Source: Mesorhizobium sp. AR07 (GTDB lineage Bacteria; Pseudomonadota; Alphaproteobacteria; Rhizobiales; Rhizobiaceae). Taken from it: a stretch of DNA of 64,000 nucleotides. The translations under genes were made by a program, and so were the position numbers. Below, in pieces: positions 36,777 to 45,836 of the stretch. Each line of letters begins with the position of its first letter. Positions within the stretch are counted from its first letter, which is position 1. The stretch covers positions 4,644,501 through 4,708,500 of the forward strand of contig NZ_CP080525.1 in the NCBI RefSeq assembly GCF_024746815.1. Reading direction: 5' to 3'. Under the pieces are notes generated by a model. The model did not search any database. It was given only the letters and a program-made list of their open reading frames with translations, and had not been told where the DNA came from.

Positions 36777-38153
36777 ATGCTTGCGGCCTTCCTCCTCCCC
36801 ACCCCTGCCTTCGCCCACGCCTCCGACCGTGGCCACGTCCTGCTCCTGCCGACCGGCTACTATCTGGTTGGCGGCGCCTTTGCCGTGGCCGTCAGTTTCC
36901 TCGTGCTGGCGTTGCTGCCGGCGGACTCACTCGATCGTTTCTGGCGCCGCCGCCTGCCGCTGCTCGTCTTCGGTGATGGCGCCCGCACCGTCATCAGCCT
37001 GATCTCCTTTGCCGGCTTTGCAATTCTCATCGCCGCCGGTTTTTCCGGCAGTCGAGACCCGCTCTCCAATCCCCTGCCTCTAGTGATATGGACCCTGTTG
37101 TGGGCCGGCCTCACGCTGCTGCAAGGTGTCGTCGGCGATCTCTGGTCATGGCTGAACCCGTGGTATGGGCCGTGGCGTCTTGCCTCGCGTCTGTTCGGCG
37201 GAAGTGAGGAAGGCGCATGGCACCTCCCGCGATGGCTTGGTTGCTGGCCGGCCGTCATCTTGTTCTTCGGCTTTGCCTGGTTCGAACTGATCGATCCGGC
37301 GCCCGACGATCCGGCGCGGCTGGCCTCTGCCGCCGGCCTCTACTGGCTGCTCACCTTTCTCGCCATGCTGGCGTTCGGCTACCGCGGCTGGAGCCGCATT
37401 GGCGAATTTCTCACGGTCTTCTTCTCGATGGTGGCGCGTTTCGCCACCGTCGAGCGCAGCGAAAACGGCCGGTTGGCACTGTGCTGGCCGGGCGCCAAAC
37501 TGCTCGCCGCCGAGGCTTTGCCGACCAGCGGCATGGCCTTCCTGCTTCTGGCCCTGTCGTCGGTGTCCTTCGACGGCTTGTCGAAAACCTTCTTCTGGCT
37601 TGGCCTGTTCGGCATCAATCCGCTCGAATTCCCCGGCCGCACCGCCGTGATCGGCAGAGGCACTCTCGGGCTCGCTCTGACATTCGTGCTGCTGGCAGCG
37701 GTGTTCATGCTCGCCGTCTGGCTCGGCCAGCTTCTCGCCGGCAGCGATCGTTCTCTCGGCCAGGCAGCCGGCTTGCTTGTGTGGTCGATCGTGCCGATCG
37801 CGCTTGCCTATCATGTCGCGCATTATCTGACGGCGCTGCTCGTCGACGGCCAGTATGCGCTTGCCTCGCTGTCCGACCCGTTCGCGCTGGGCTGGAACCT
37901 GTTCGGCACCGCCGACATGCAGATCGAGGCCGGCATCGTCGCCGGGGCGGACTCGGCGTGGTGGCTGTGGAATGTACAGGCCGGCGCCATCATCCTCGGC
38001 CATGTGCTCGCCGTGCTCGTCGCCCATGGTTTTGCTGGACGATTGCAGCCGGTTCCCGCCCGTGCCGCGCTCAGCCAGTTCCCGCTCACCGTGCTGATGA
38101 TCGCCTATACGGTCTTCGGCCTCTGGCTGCTCGCCACGCCGACGGTGGGCTGA
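36777..38153 (+). CDS. polytopic membrane protein of unknown function
   Basis: 458 residues from ATG 36777 (TTG 36768 possible). A signal-like start (MLAAFLLPTPAFAHASDRG) is followed by about eleven hydrophobic segments, with conserved-looking motifs PTGYYLVGGAF, WSWLNPWYGPWR and YHVAHYLTALLVDGQYA. His and Trp in the later helices could bind a cofactor or ligand. I have a weak memory of similar proteins being labelled fenitrothion hydrolase component, which should not be trusted as function. It lies between pncB and a five-gene importer. Confidence 0.75.
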   Translation: MLAAFLLPTPAFAHASDRGHVLLLPTGYYLVGGAFAVAVSFLVLALLPADSLDRFWRRRLPLLVFGDGARTVISLISFAGFAILIAAGFSGSRDPLSNPLPLVIWTLLWAGLTLLQGVVGDLWSWLNPWYGPWRLASRLFGGSEEGAWHLPRWLGCWPAVILFFGFAWFELIDPAPDDPARLASAAGLYWLLTFLAMLAFGYRGWSRIGEFLTVFFSMVARFATVERSENGRLALCWPGAKLLAAEALPTSGMAFLLLALSSVSFDGLSKTFFWLGLFGINPLEFPGRTAVIGRGTLGLALTFVLLAAVFMLAVWLGQLLAGSDRSLGQAAGLLVWSIVPIALAYHVAHYLTALLVDGQYALASLSDPFALGWNLFGTADMQIEAGIVAGADSAWWLWNVQAGAIILGHVLAVLVAHGFAGRLQPVPARAALSQFPLTVLMIAYTVFGLWLLATPTVG

Positions 38154-38223
38154 GCCGTTTGCGCTGGAAAATAAACCAGGATTCCCTTAGGGAAGCGGCA
38201 TTGCCGTGTCCGGACTTTGGTGA

Positions 38224-38245
38224 TTTAGTTTGTACACATGCAATT
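38224..38245 (+). promoter_or_regulatory. candidate operator upstream of the importer operon
   Basis: The region reads TTTAGTTTGTACACATGCAA. TTGTACACATGCAA is an imperfect palindrome, and its reverse strand contains TTGCAT, which is also the core of the operator before the molybdenum hydroxylase (45743-45758). A weak promoter (TTGCCG 38201-38206, TTTAGT 38224-38229) overlaps it. A shared MarR site is an inference. Confidence 0.35.
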
Positions 38246-38306
38246 TTTCGACTTCCGGAAATGAGCGGACTTCGCGCTCCGAACGCTGAACAAGGGGAAC
38301 GGCATC

Positions 38307-39608
38307 ATGGACAAGAGCAAGACCTTCGATCTCTCGAAAACCGGTCTCACCCGCCGCACGGCGCTGAAAGGGCTGGCCGCGACCGCCGGCCTGGTCACCG
38401 CGCCGGGTTTCGTCCGCTATTCCCAGGCGCAGAGTTCGGCGCCGATCAAGATCGGCTTCCAGTCGCACCGCACCGGCATCGGCGCCGCCTATGGCCGCTG
38501 GTACGAGAAGACCACCGCCGCCGCCGTGAAGGCGATCAACGCCGCCGGCGGCATCAACGGCCGCCAGGTCGAGGTGATCATCGAGGATGACGGCACCGAC
38601 CCCGGCCGTGGCGCCGAGGTGGTCGCCAAGTTCGCCACCCAGCACAAGACCGACATCGTCTTCGGCACGCTGTTCTCGCATGTCGTCATCGGCTCGGCGC
38701 CCGCCGCCGGCGAAGCCAAGATCCCCTACTTCGTCGTCAGCGAAGGCCATCATGTCGCTTCGACCAAGCTGAACCGTTATGTCTTCCAGCCCGGCATCAC
38801 CGACGTGAAGAGCCAGATCCAGTCGATGGCGCCGTGGATAGCAGGCAATGTCGGCAAGAAGGTCACCATGATCTTCCCGGATTTCGCCTTCGGCTACGAC
38901 CATCGCGACTACCTGCCACCGGCGCTGAAGGCGCAAGGCGCCGAGGTCATCGCGAAGATCGCCATTCCGCCGACGGAATCGTCTTTCACCAAGTACTTCC
39001 CGCAGATCCCGGCCGAGACCGAGGTGATCTACCATGTCATGGTCGGCCCGGCGGTGCTCACCTTCGTCAAGGAGCTCGGCGAGTTCTACGGCTCCAACCG
39101 GCCGCAGCTGTTCGGCTTCATCGATTCGCTCGAGGCCACCGACATCAACAGCCCCGGCCTCGAATTCCTCGACGGCAGCCATTTCTGGGAGGGCTCGCCG
39201 CGTTATGCGCAAGCCGATGATTCCGCCGCGCAGAAAGCCTATCGCACTGCTGTCGGCATCGACGACAATGGTGCCGCCGTCGGCGACCCCAAGGACGTCT
39301 CCACCGCGGCGCACATGTTCGGCTGCTGGGAAACGCTCTACGTCGTCAAGAAGGCCATGGAAGACGCCGGCTACAAGGGACCGGAAGACCGCGCCAAGCT
39401 GGTCGAGGCAACCGAAGCACTGACCGCCTTCGCCGAAGGTCCGGAGCACCCGCAAGGGCCGAAAACCTTCAACGGCAAGATTCACCAGTGCTTTGGCATC
39501 CAGAACATCTCGAAGGTCGAAGGCGGCAAGCTGAAGGTCGTGCACAAGACCAAGATCGAGGACGGGCTTTACGAGGCCGAGGGGGATTACACGAGGCAGG
39601 CGCTGTGA
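38307..39608 (+). CDS. ABC transporter substrate-binding protein, branched-chain amino acid/amide type
   Basis: 433 residues, periplasmic-binding protein family 6 (LivJ/AmiC-like). The N-terminus carries a twin-arginine type signal (TRRTALKGLAATAGL, Arg16-Arg17) and cleavage near SQA. Blocks such as INAAGGINGRQVEVIIEDDGTDP and AVKAIN are typical. The ligand is not known. Position between pncB and nicotinate-degradation genes suggests nicotinate, nicotinamide or a related ring compound rather than leucine. Confidence 0.88.
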   Translation: MDKSKTFDLSKTGLTRRTALKGLAATAGLVTAPGFVRYSQAQSSAPIKIGFQSHRTGIGAAYGRWYEKTTAAAVKAINAAGGINGRQVEVIIEDDGTDPGRGAEVVAKFATQHKTDIVFGTLFSHVVIGSAPAAGEAKIPYFVVSEGHHVASTKLNRYVFQPGITDVKSQIQSMAPWIAGNVGKKVTMIFPDFAFGYDHRDYLPPALKAQGAEVIAKIAIPPTESSFTKYFPQIPAETEVIYHVMVGPAVLTFVKELGEFYGSNRPQLFGFIDSLEATDINSPGLEFLDGSHFWEGSPRYAQADDSAAQKAYRTAVGIDDNGAAVGDPKDVSTAAHMFGCWETLYVVKKAMEDAGYKGPEDRAKLVEATEALTAFAEGPEHPQGPKTFNGKIHQCFGIQNISKVEGGKLKVVHKTKIEDGLYEAEGDYTRQAL

Positions 39609-39640
39609 GCCTGGCTGCTCAGCAAGCGTGAGAGCCAAGT

Positions 39641-39799
39641 CACCCCCCTCTGTCCTGCCGGACATCTCCCCCTCAAGGGGGGAGATTGGCAGTTCGTATG
39701 ATGGCGGCCACGCACTGGCTTTGGCGATTGGCGAAAGCAATCATGACAGCCGATCTCCCCCCTTGAGGGGGAGATGGCCGGCAGGCCAGAGGGGGGTGC
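39641..39799. repeat. RIME-like palindromic element
   Basis: Left arm (about 39641-39690) and right arm (about 39751-39799) are near-perfect reverse complements with the CCTGCCGGACATCTCCCC building block, as at 36588-36745. It sits inside the importer operon, between the binding-protein gene and the first permease, where an RNA hairpin may set the ratio of binding protein to permease. Confidence 0.75.
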
Positions 39800-39825
39800 A
39801 CTTGGCGCCTGCCAGAGTATAGCCG

Positions 39826-40707
39826 ATGGCCTTCGGTCCCCACCTCCTCCTCGCCGTTCTCGAAGGCCTCGTCACCTCGGCCGTGCTGGCGCTGACGGCG
39901 CTTGGGCTGTCGCTGGTGTTCGGCGTCATGCGCGTCGTCAATGTCGCCCATGGCGAGTTCTTCATGCTCGGCGCCGTGCTGGCCTGGGCGATCACCACCG
40001 CGATATCAGGCCATCCGGCGCTCGGCTTCCTGGCGGCGCTGGTGATTGCGCCGCTGATCGTCGGCGCCATCGCGCTGGTCGCCGAGCGGCTGGTGTTGCG
40101 CCGGCTCAACTACAATCCGGAAGCCACCATAGTCGCCACCATCGGCATGCTCTACATCATCCAGCAGCTGGCGCTGACCTTCTACGGTCCGGAGGCGCGG
40201 CCGGTGGAGCCGCCGTTCAGCTATCGCATCCTTTTGCCGTGGTTCGGTTATTCCGGCTACAAACTGTCGATCATCGCCGCATCCGCGCTTCTGCTGATTG
40301 CGACATGGCTGGTGCTGACGCGCACCAGGATCGGCCTGATCATGCGCGCGACGCAGTATGACAGCGAGACGGCGCAGGCCTTCGGCATCCCGGTCGGCCG
40401 CGTCTATGGCGGCGTCTTCGCGCTTGGCGCCATGCTGGCGGCCATTGCCGCGGTGCTGATCGTGCCGATCAGCCAGGCGCATTATTTGATGGGTCAGGAT
40501 CCGCTGCTGCTCTCCTTCATCGTCGTCATCATCGGCGGCCTCGGCTCGCTGCGCGGCACGGTCGTCGCCGCCGTGCTGATCGGCCTGTCCGACGGCATCA
40601 TCTCGATGTTCTTCTCGCCGACGCTGGCCAAGATCATCGCCACGCTTCTGGTCGCCATGGTGCTGGTGTTCCGGCCGCAAGGCCTGTTCGGGACTGCATC
40701 GCGATGA
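39826..40707 (+). CDS. branched-chain type ABC transporter permease (LivH-like)
   Basis: 293 residues with eight or so helices. VTSAVLALTALGLSLVFGVMRVVNVAHGEFFMLGA is the LivH start in outline, and PLLLSFIVVIIGGLGSLRGTVVAA is the conserved C-terminal region. It overlaps the next permease by 4 bases. With the LivM-like partner it forms the channel for the binding protein at 38307. The start is 27 bases after the repeat, with no strong ribosome site visible. Confidence 0.93.
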   Translation: MAFGPHLLLAVLEGLVTSAVLALTALGLSLVFGVMRVVNVAHGEFFMLGAVLAWAITTAISGHPALGFLAALVIAPLIVGAIALVAERLVLRRLNYNPEATIVATIGMLYIIQQLALTFYGPEARPVEPPFSYRILLPWFGYSGYKLSIIAASALLLIATWLVLTRTRIGLIMRATQYDSETAQAFGIPVGRVYGGVFALGAMLAAIAAVLIVPISQAHYLMGQDPLLLSFIVVIIGGLGSLRGTVVAAVLIGLSDGIISMFFSPTLAKIIATLLVAMVLVFRPQGLFGTASR

Positions 40708-41666
40708 GCGAAGCTTCGCCGGCAAAGGCCTACGCCTCACATCTCGGCGTCATAGCGCTGCTGTTCGTGCTGAGCTTCCTTTTGCCGGAATATTATCACG
40801 GTCTGCTCGCCCGCATCATGGTGCTGGCGGTCTTCGCCATGGGCTACAACGTGCTGTTCGGCTATGTCGGCCTGCTCAGCCTCGGCCATGCCATGTTCTT
40901 TGCCGCCGGGCTCTATGGCGCCGGCCTTGCCGTCATCCAGCTCGGCTGGAGCGTGCCGGCGGCATTCGCCGCGGGTCTCGGCTGTGGTGTTGTTCTTTCA
41001 CTGGTCATTGGCCTGCTGGCGCTGCGTACATCAGGCGTCGCCTTCATGATCGTCACCATGATGTTCGCCCAGGTCTTTTATCTCGTCATCCTCTATTTCG
41101 CGGCATGGACCGGCGGCGACCAAGGCATGGTCGTGCCGCAGCCGGTGCGCGTCCTCACCTTCGGCGCGACGTCGCTCGACCTCACCAATCCGACCGTCCG
41201 CTACATGACGGCGCTGGCGCTTTTCTCGCTCGTGCTGCTGATCACGCTTGCGATCGTGCGCTCCCGATATGGCCGCGTGCTGGTTGCCATCCGCGAGAAC
41301 GAGGAGCGGACGAAGATGCTGGGATACGACACCTTCTCCAACAAGCTCGCCGCCGTCGTCGTCTCCGGCACCATCTGTGCGGCTTCTGGCGCTGCCTATA
41401 CGCTGCTGTTCGGCTATGTCGGCTCGAGCTTCGCCTCGGTGCAGTATTCGATCCTGCCGCTGCTCTGGGTGCTGCTCGGCGGCGCCGCCACGACGCTTGG
41501 GCCGCTGCTTGGCACGCTGTTCATGTACTATATCATCGACATCACCAGCGGCTACACCTCGGCCTATCTGCTGATCGTCGGCGTCGCGCTTATCCTGCTC
41601 GTGCTGTTTTTCCCCAAGGGCATTCTGGGCAGCATCCGCCAGCGCTGGCTCGGGTGGCTGCCATGA
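40704..41666 (+). CDS. branched-chain type ABC transporter permease (LivM-like)
   Basis: 320 residues, about ten hydrophobic segments. MGYNVLFGYVGLLSLGHAMFFAAGLY and RYGRVLVAIRENEERTKMLGYDTFSNKL are LivM signatures. It overlaps LivH-like and LivG-like genes by 4 bases each (ATGA), so the five genes form one translationally coupled importer operon. Confidence 0.93.
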   Translation: MSEASPAKAYASHLGVIALLFVLSFLLPEYYHGLLARIMVLAVFAMGYNVLFGYVGLLSLGHAMFFAAGLYGAGLAVIQLGWSVPAAFAAGLGCGVVLSLVIGLLALRTSGVAFMIVTMMFAQVFYLVILYFAAWTGGDQGMVVPQPVRVLTFGATSLDLTNPTVRYMTALALFSLVLLITLAIVRSRYGRVLVAIRENEERTKMLGYDTFSNKLAAVVVSGTICAASGAAYTLLFGYVGSSFASVQYSILPLLWVLLGGAATTLGPLLGTLFMYYIIDITSGYTSAYLLIVGVALILLVLFFPKGILGSIRQRWLGWLP

Positions 41667-42391
41667 TGCCGCTTTTGACCACCAAGGGCCTGTCGCGCAA
41701 CTTTGGCGGCCTGCGCGCCGTCGATGGGGTCGACTTCGCGCTGATGCCGGGCGAGATTCGCGCCGTCATCGGGCCGAACGGTGCCGGCAAGACCACTTTC
41801 GTCAGCCTGGTCAGCGGCCGCATCCAGCCGTCTTCCGGCATGATCGTCTTCGATGGCGCCGACATCACCGGCCTGCCGGCCTATGTCAGGGTCCGCCAGG
41901 GCATCGCCTACACGTTCCAGATCACCAGCGTCTTCGCCAACCTCACCGCCTACGACAATGTCGCGCTGCCTGTGCAGCGCACGCTGAGCGACGGCCGCTC
42001 GAAGGGCGCGGTGCGGGCCGGCGTCACAGCGGCGCTCGAACGCACCGGACTGGCTGATCGCGCCCACATGCTTGCCTGGCAATTGTCCTACGGCCACCAG
42101 CGCCTGCTGGAGGTGGCGATGGGCCTGGCGCTGAAGCCGCGGCTGCTGATCCTCGACGAGCCGACGCAAGGCCTGGCCGACAGCGAGATCGACAATTTCA
42201 TCACCCTGGTCCGCGAGATCGCCGGCAGCGCCACCGTGCTCCTGATCGAGCACAACATGCCGGTGGTCATGCAACTCGCCGACCGCATCACCGTCTTCAA
42301 TGCCGGCAGGATCCTGGCCGAAGGCACGCCCGAGGCGATCCGCGAGAACGCGGCGGTGCAGGAAGCCTATCTGGGGACGGTCCATGACTGA
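41663..42391 (+). CDS. branched-chain type ABC transporter ATP-binding protein (LivG-like)
   Basis: 242 residues. Walker A GPNGAGKTT, Q-loop in YTFQITSVFANLTAYDN, a signature variant LSYGHQRLLEVAMGLA, Walker B LLILDEPTQGL and the switch His in LIEHNM are all in order. LSYGHQ replaces the usual LSGG/LSYG(E/D)Q, a small deviation common in this subgroup. It drives transport together with the LivF-like ATPase. Overlaps of 4 and 8 bases with its neighbours. Confidence 0.93.
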   Translation: MMPLLTTKGLSRNFGGLRAVDGVDFALMPGEIRAVIGPNGAGKTTFVSLVSGRIQPSSGMIVFDGADITGLPAYVRVRQGIAYTFQITSVFANLTAYDNVALPVQRTLSDGRSKGAVRAGVTAALERTGLADRAHMLAWQLSYGHQRLLEVAMGLALKPRLLILDEPTQGLADSEIDNFITLVREIAGSATVLLIEHNMPVVMQLADRITVFNAGRILAEGTPEAIRENAAVQEAYLGTVHD

Positions 42392-43103
42392 TGAACGGTC
42401 AGCGGCGCTGAAGATCACGGGACTGGACTGCTTCTATGGCGAGGTCCAGGTGCTCCATGGCCTCGACCTCGTGCTGAACAAGGGCGAGGTGCTCTGCCTG
42501 TTCGGCCGCAATGGCGCCGGCAAGACGACGACGCTCAAAGCCATCATGGGGCTGGTTGCCCCGAGCGCCGGTTCGATCAGGCTCGGCGGAAAGGAACTGA
42601 CCGGGCTGCCGGCGCATGAGGTGCCCAAGGCCGGGGTCGCCTATGTGCCGCAAGGCAGGCGGCTGTTCGCCGAGATGACGGTGGCGGAAAACATCGAGAT
42701 CGGGCTGATGGCGCGCGGCAAGGGCACGGCGACGCGCGAAAGCGTGCTCGACCTCTTCCCGCTGCTGCGCCAGCGGCTGAGGCAGCGCTCGGGCACACTG
42801 TCCGGCGGCGAGCAACAGATGCTGGCGATGGCGCGCGCGCTCTGCCTCGAGCCGCAGGTGCTGCTGCTCGACGAGCCGACCGAAGGGCTGATGCCGTCGA
42901 TGATCGCAAAAATCCGCGAGACGGTGTCGAAACTGCGCGACTTGGGCGTTTCCACGATCCTGGTCGAGCAGCGGGTCGATGCGGTGCTGTCCGTCGCCGA
43001 CCGGGTTTCGTTCATCGAGAACGGCCGCAACCGCGAGACCGTCGACGTCGAAGAGTTGCGTGCCGACCCATCGGCGGTCAGGCGCTATGTCGGCGTGGGA
43101 TAA
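42384..43103 (+). CDS. branched-chain type ABC transporter ATP-binding protein (LivF-like)
   Basis: 239 residues. Walker A GRNGAGKTT, Q-loop region GVAYVPQGRRLFAEMTVAEN, signature LSGGEQQMLAMARAL, Walker B VLLLDEPTEGLMP and VEQRVD in place of the switch His, as in LivF. It starts inside the end of the LivG-like gene. It completes a full importer: binding protein, two permeases, two ATPases. Confidence 0.94.
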   Translation: MTDERSAALKITGLDCFYGEVQVLHGLDLVLNKGEVLCLFGRNGAGKTTTLKAIMGLVAPSAGSIRLGGKELTGLPAHEVPKAGVAYVPQGRRLFAEMTVAENIEIGLMARGKGTATRESVLDLFPLLRQRLRQRSGTLSGGEQQMLAMARALCLEPQVLLLDEPTEGLMPSMIAKIRETVSKLRDLGVSTILVEQRVDAVLSVADRVSFIENGRNRETVDVEELRADPSAVRRYVGVG

Positions 43104-43146
43104 AGCCGCGTCGGCACAATGCCAGTGAAAAGCCTGCGGACGATAG

Positions 43147-43305
43147 CGCCGCCCCTCACCCTTGCCGATACCGGGCGAGCCGCTTGTCTCGCCCGTCCTT
43201 CGGACCCCGTGAAGAACGGGGAGAAGGGGGGGCGCCAGCGTTGGAGCCTGTCCCTTCTCCCCGTTCCTCACGGGGAGAAGGTGCCGGCAGGCGGATGAGG
43301 GGCAG
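43147..43305. repeat. RIME-like palindromic element
   Basis: GCCGCCCCTCACCC at the left and GGCGGATGAGGGGC at the right, with AACGGGGAGAAGG and its reverse complement (CTTCTCCCCGTT) inside. It is the same type as 8606-8817. It occupies the gap between the convergent LivF-like and antiporter genes and may work as a bidirectional terminator. Confidence 0.7.
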
Positions 43306-43333
43306 TGCTGACGGCGCAATCCGTGCACTCGGT

Positions 43334-44770
43334 TCACCGATGGAAGAACAGAAAGCCCGCAACCAGGAATGTCGGGATCAGCATCAGCCCGGACCACAGC
43401 ATATAGCCGAAGAAGCCCGGCATCTTCACGCCGCGATGCCTGGCAATGGCATAGACCATGAAATTGGGCGCGTTGCCGATATAGGTGTTGGCGCCCATGA
43501 ACACGGCACCGGCCGAGATCGCCGCCAAGGTCGACGCAAGCTCAGTCATCAGGTGATGCGGATCGCCACCGGCCAACTCGAAGAACACCAGATAGGTCGG
43601 CGCGTTGTCGAGGAAGGACGACAGCGCCCCGGTCAGCCAGAAATAGGCGAGGTCGTTGGGCGTGTCTTGCGCCGAGGTGACGAGTGCGACCAGCGGCGCC
43701 AGTGCGCCGTCATGGCCGGCCCTGAGGATGGCGATGACCGGCACGATGCAGATGAAGATGCTGGCAAACAACTTCGCCACTTCTGATATAGGCCCCCAGT
43801 TGAAGCCGTTTGCTTCGCGGTATTCCCTGCGCGAAACCGCCAGCGAAACGAAGGCGAGCCCCAGGATGATGGCGTCACGCACCAGGTTCTGCAGTTCGAG
43901 GCTGACGCCCTGGACGGAGAAGCTGACACCCGGCTTCCAGCTCGCCGATAGCAGGATGGCGCCGATCACACCAGCCAGCAGCGGAAGGTTGGCCAGGCCG
44001 CGCAGGCGCACCTTCGTATCCGGTGTCGGGCCCTTGATCTTCGGCGTTCCGGCCTCGCGCCGGTGCAGGATGATGTCGATCATCAGGAACGCCGCCAGCA
44101 CGACGCCACCGACGAACAGCGTCTCGCGCCAGAGGTAGGCGGTGGTCCAGAAGAAATCGACACCGCGCAGGAAGCCGACGAACAGCGGCGGGTCACCCAA
44201 AGGCGTCAGCGAACCGCCGATGTTGGAAACCAGGAAAATGAAAAAGACGATGACATGGGCGTTGAACGGCCTGGCGTCGTTGGCGCGGATGATCGGCCGG
44301 ATCAGGATCATCGACGCGCCGGTCGTGCCGATGACCGATGCCAGCAGCGCACCGACCAGCAGCAGCCCGGCATTGACCAGCGGCGTGCCATGGATGTTGC
44401 CGGCGACAAGAATGCCGCCCGAAATGGTGAACAGGGCGAACAGCAGGACGATGAACGACATGTATTCGGTGAGCAGCGCATGCAGCACCGCTTCGGTCGC
44501 CGAGGGGACACCGAAGGCCAATGCCAGCGGCACGATGACCAGCGCCGCCCACAGGGCCGCGATCTTCCCGTAATGATGCTCCCAGACACGGTGGAAGAGC
44601 AGCGGCCCGGTGGCGATCGACAGCAGCAAGCCGGCAAAGGGCAGCGCCCACCACAGCGACATCGAGGCGCCGGGCAGGCCGTGTTCCTCCGCCGCCAAGA
44701 CCTGTTCTGGAAACAGCATCGCGAGAGCGATGACGATCACGGCATTCGCGGATGAGAAAGGCCCCCTCAT
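43334..44770 (-). CDS. NhaD-like sodium:proton antiporter / citrate-transporter family protein
   Basis: 478 residues with about twelve hydrophobic segments in the ArsB/NhaD (ion transporter) superfamily. The conserved blocks SNIGGSLTPLGDPPLF and LSSFLDNAPTYLVF, one per half, are the inverted-repeat substrate loops. It probably exchanges Na+ for H+; an organic-anion substrate cannot be excluded. The ATG at 44770 lies within the end of a RIME-like repeat and has no ribosome site, so a GTG at 44740 or the ATG at 44719 may be the true start. Confidence 0.82.
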   Translation of the reverse strand: MRGPFSSANAVIVIALAMLFPEQVLAAEEHGLPGASMSLWWALPFAGLLLSIATGPLLFHRVWEHHYGKIAALWAALVIVPLALAFGVPSATEAVLHALLTEYMSFIVLLFALFTISGGILVAGNIHGTPLVNAGLLLVGALLASVIGTTGASMILIRPIIRANDARPFNAHVIVFFIFLVSNIGGSLTPLGDPPLFVGFLRGVDFFWTTAYLWRETLFVGGVVLAAFLMIDIILHRREAGTPKIKGPTPDTKVRLRGLANLPLLAGVIGAILLSASWKPGVSFSVQGVSLELQNLVRDAIILGLAFVSLAVSRREYREANGFNWGPISEVAKLFASIFICIVPVIAILRAGHDGALAPLVALVTSAQDTPNDLAYFWLTGALSSFLDNAPTYLVFFELAGGDPHHLMTELASTLAAISAGAVFMGANTYIGNAPNFMVYAIARHRGVKMPGFFGYMLWSGLMLIPTFLVAGFLFFHR

Positions 44771-44915
44771 CCGGCCGCTGCGCGGCCACCTTCTCCCCGC
44801 TGGGGAGAAGAGGCGGGCATCAACGCTGGCGCCCTCCTCTCCCCTCGGGGAGAGGTCGGATTGCCCCGAATTGCCCTTCGCAATTCGGTTGGCAATCCGG
44901 GTGAGGGGGTCTCTG
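44762..44915. repeat. RIME-like mosaic element overlapping a start codon
   Basis: CCCCCTCATCCGGCCGCTGC at the left and CCGGGTGAGGGGG at the right form the ends; inside are hairpins CTTCTCCCCGC-TGGGGAGAAG (44790-44810), CTCTCCCCTCGGGGAGAG (44837-44854) and a longer GCAATTC/GGATTGCC arrangement. It lies between pncA and the antiporter gene and includes the annotated antiporter ATG. Confidence 0.7.
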
Positions 44916-44960
44916 ACCAAAGGCGAGTATGGCAGCTTTACCTGATGCCCCACCGCCGGT

Positions 44961-45575
44961 TCAGTCCGACAACTGGTCTTCAAGCGTCACGCCACCATCG
45001 CGCATGCGCCGCAGCATTGTCTCGAGCGAGCCGTTGAGATCGATGGCGCGGCAGGCATCGAGCCGGACGGTGGTCTTGAAGCCTTGGCTGACGGCATCCA
45101 GCGCCGAAAAGCCGACGCAGAAGTCGGTCGCCAGGCCGACCAGGGTCAGCGTGTCGATGCCGCGTTCCCGGAGATAGCCGGCAAGGCCGGTCGGCGTCGT
45201 GCGGTCGTTCTCGAAGAAGGCCGAATAGCTGTCGATGGAAGGGCGAAATCCCTTGCGGATGACGAGCTCGGCCTTGGTCCACGCGAGGCCGGAGTGAAAG
45301 TCCGAACCCAGGCTGCCCTGGATGCAATGGTCCGGCCACAAAGTCTGCTGGCCGTAAGGCATGTCGATCATGGTGAAGGGCTGCGAACCCGGATGGCTGG
45401 AGGCAAAGCTCGAATGGCCGGCGGGATGCCAGTCCTGCGTCAGCACGACATGGTCGGCGCGCCGGATCAGGTCGTTGACCAGCGGCACGATCTCGTCGCC
45501 GCCGGCAACCGCCAGCGCGCCGCCGGGACAAAAGTCGTTCTGCAGGTCGATGACGACAAGTGCTTCGTCGGCCAT
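44961..45575 (-). CDS. pncA: nicotinamidase
   Basis: 204 residues of the isochorismatase-like hydrolase fold. The catalytic triad is visible: Asp10 (VVIDLQNDF), a Lys in WTKAELVIRKG and the nucleophilic Cys in VGLATDFCVGFSALDA. The zinc ligands are in LTQDWHPAGHSSF. It converts nicotinamide to nicotinate and ammonia. The gene is divergent from the molybdenum hydroxylase genes and shares their control region, which ties salvage to nicotinate degradation. Confidence 0.95.
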   Translation of the reverse strand: MADEALVVIDLQNDFCPGGALAVAGGDEIVPLVNDLIRRADHVVLTQDWHPAGHSSFASSHPGSQPFTMIDMPYGQQTLWPDHCIQGSLGSDFHSGLAWTKAELVIRKGFRPSIDSYSAFFENDRTTPTGLAGYLRERGIDTLTLVGLATDFCVGFSALDAVSQGFKTTVRLDACRAIDLNGSLETMLRRMRDGGVTLEDQLSD

Positions 45576-45717
45576 GGGCTTTCCTCTTCCGTATGCAGGC
45601 TCCAGTGGAAAATGCCGCTGACGCGACCGGACGCAGAAACTTGACCAGATGGCCGGCCGCGTCAACCTCTCGCGACATAACAAATGCGTGCCGACCGGGT
45701 GCCCGCAAACTCCGGCT

Positions 45718-45758
45718 TTGACAATTCCTGCCGGCTTGATATCATTTGCATACGAATG
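45718..45758 (+). promoter_or_regulatory. promoter with overlapping palindrome before the hydroxylase genes
   Basis: TTGACA (45718-45723), a 16-base spacer and TATCAT (45740-45745) make a near-consensus sigma70-type promoter. The imperfect palindrome CATTTGCATACGAATG (45743-45758) overlaps the -10 box, the expected place for a MarR-family repressor. The MarR gene is the last gene of the operon this promoter should drive. TTGCAT is shared with the importer upstream region. Confidence 0.55.
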
Positions 45759-45836
45759 AATTTTGCCCGGCACCGGCGCCGGCAGGGTCTTTCGAAATAC
45801 CGGTTTCTGGAAGGCCTCTTTTCTGGAAGGCAAAGC

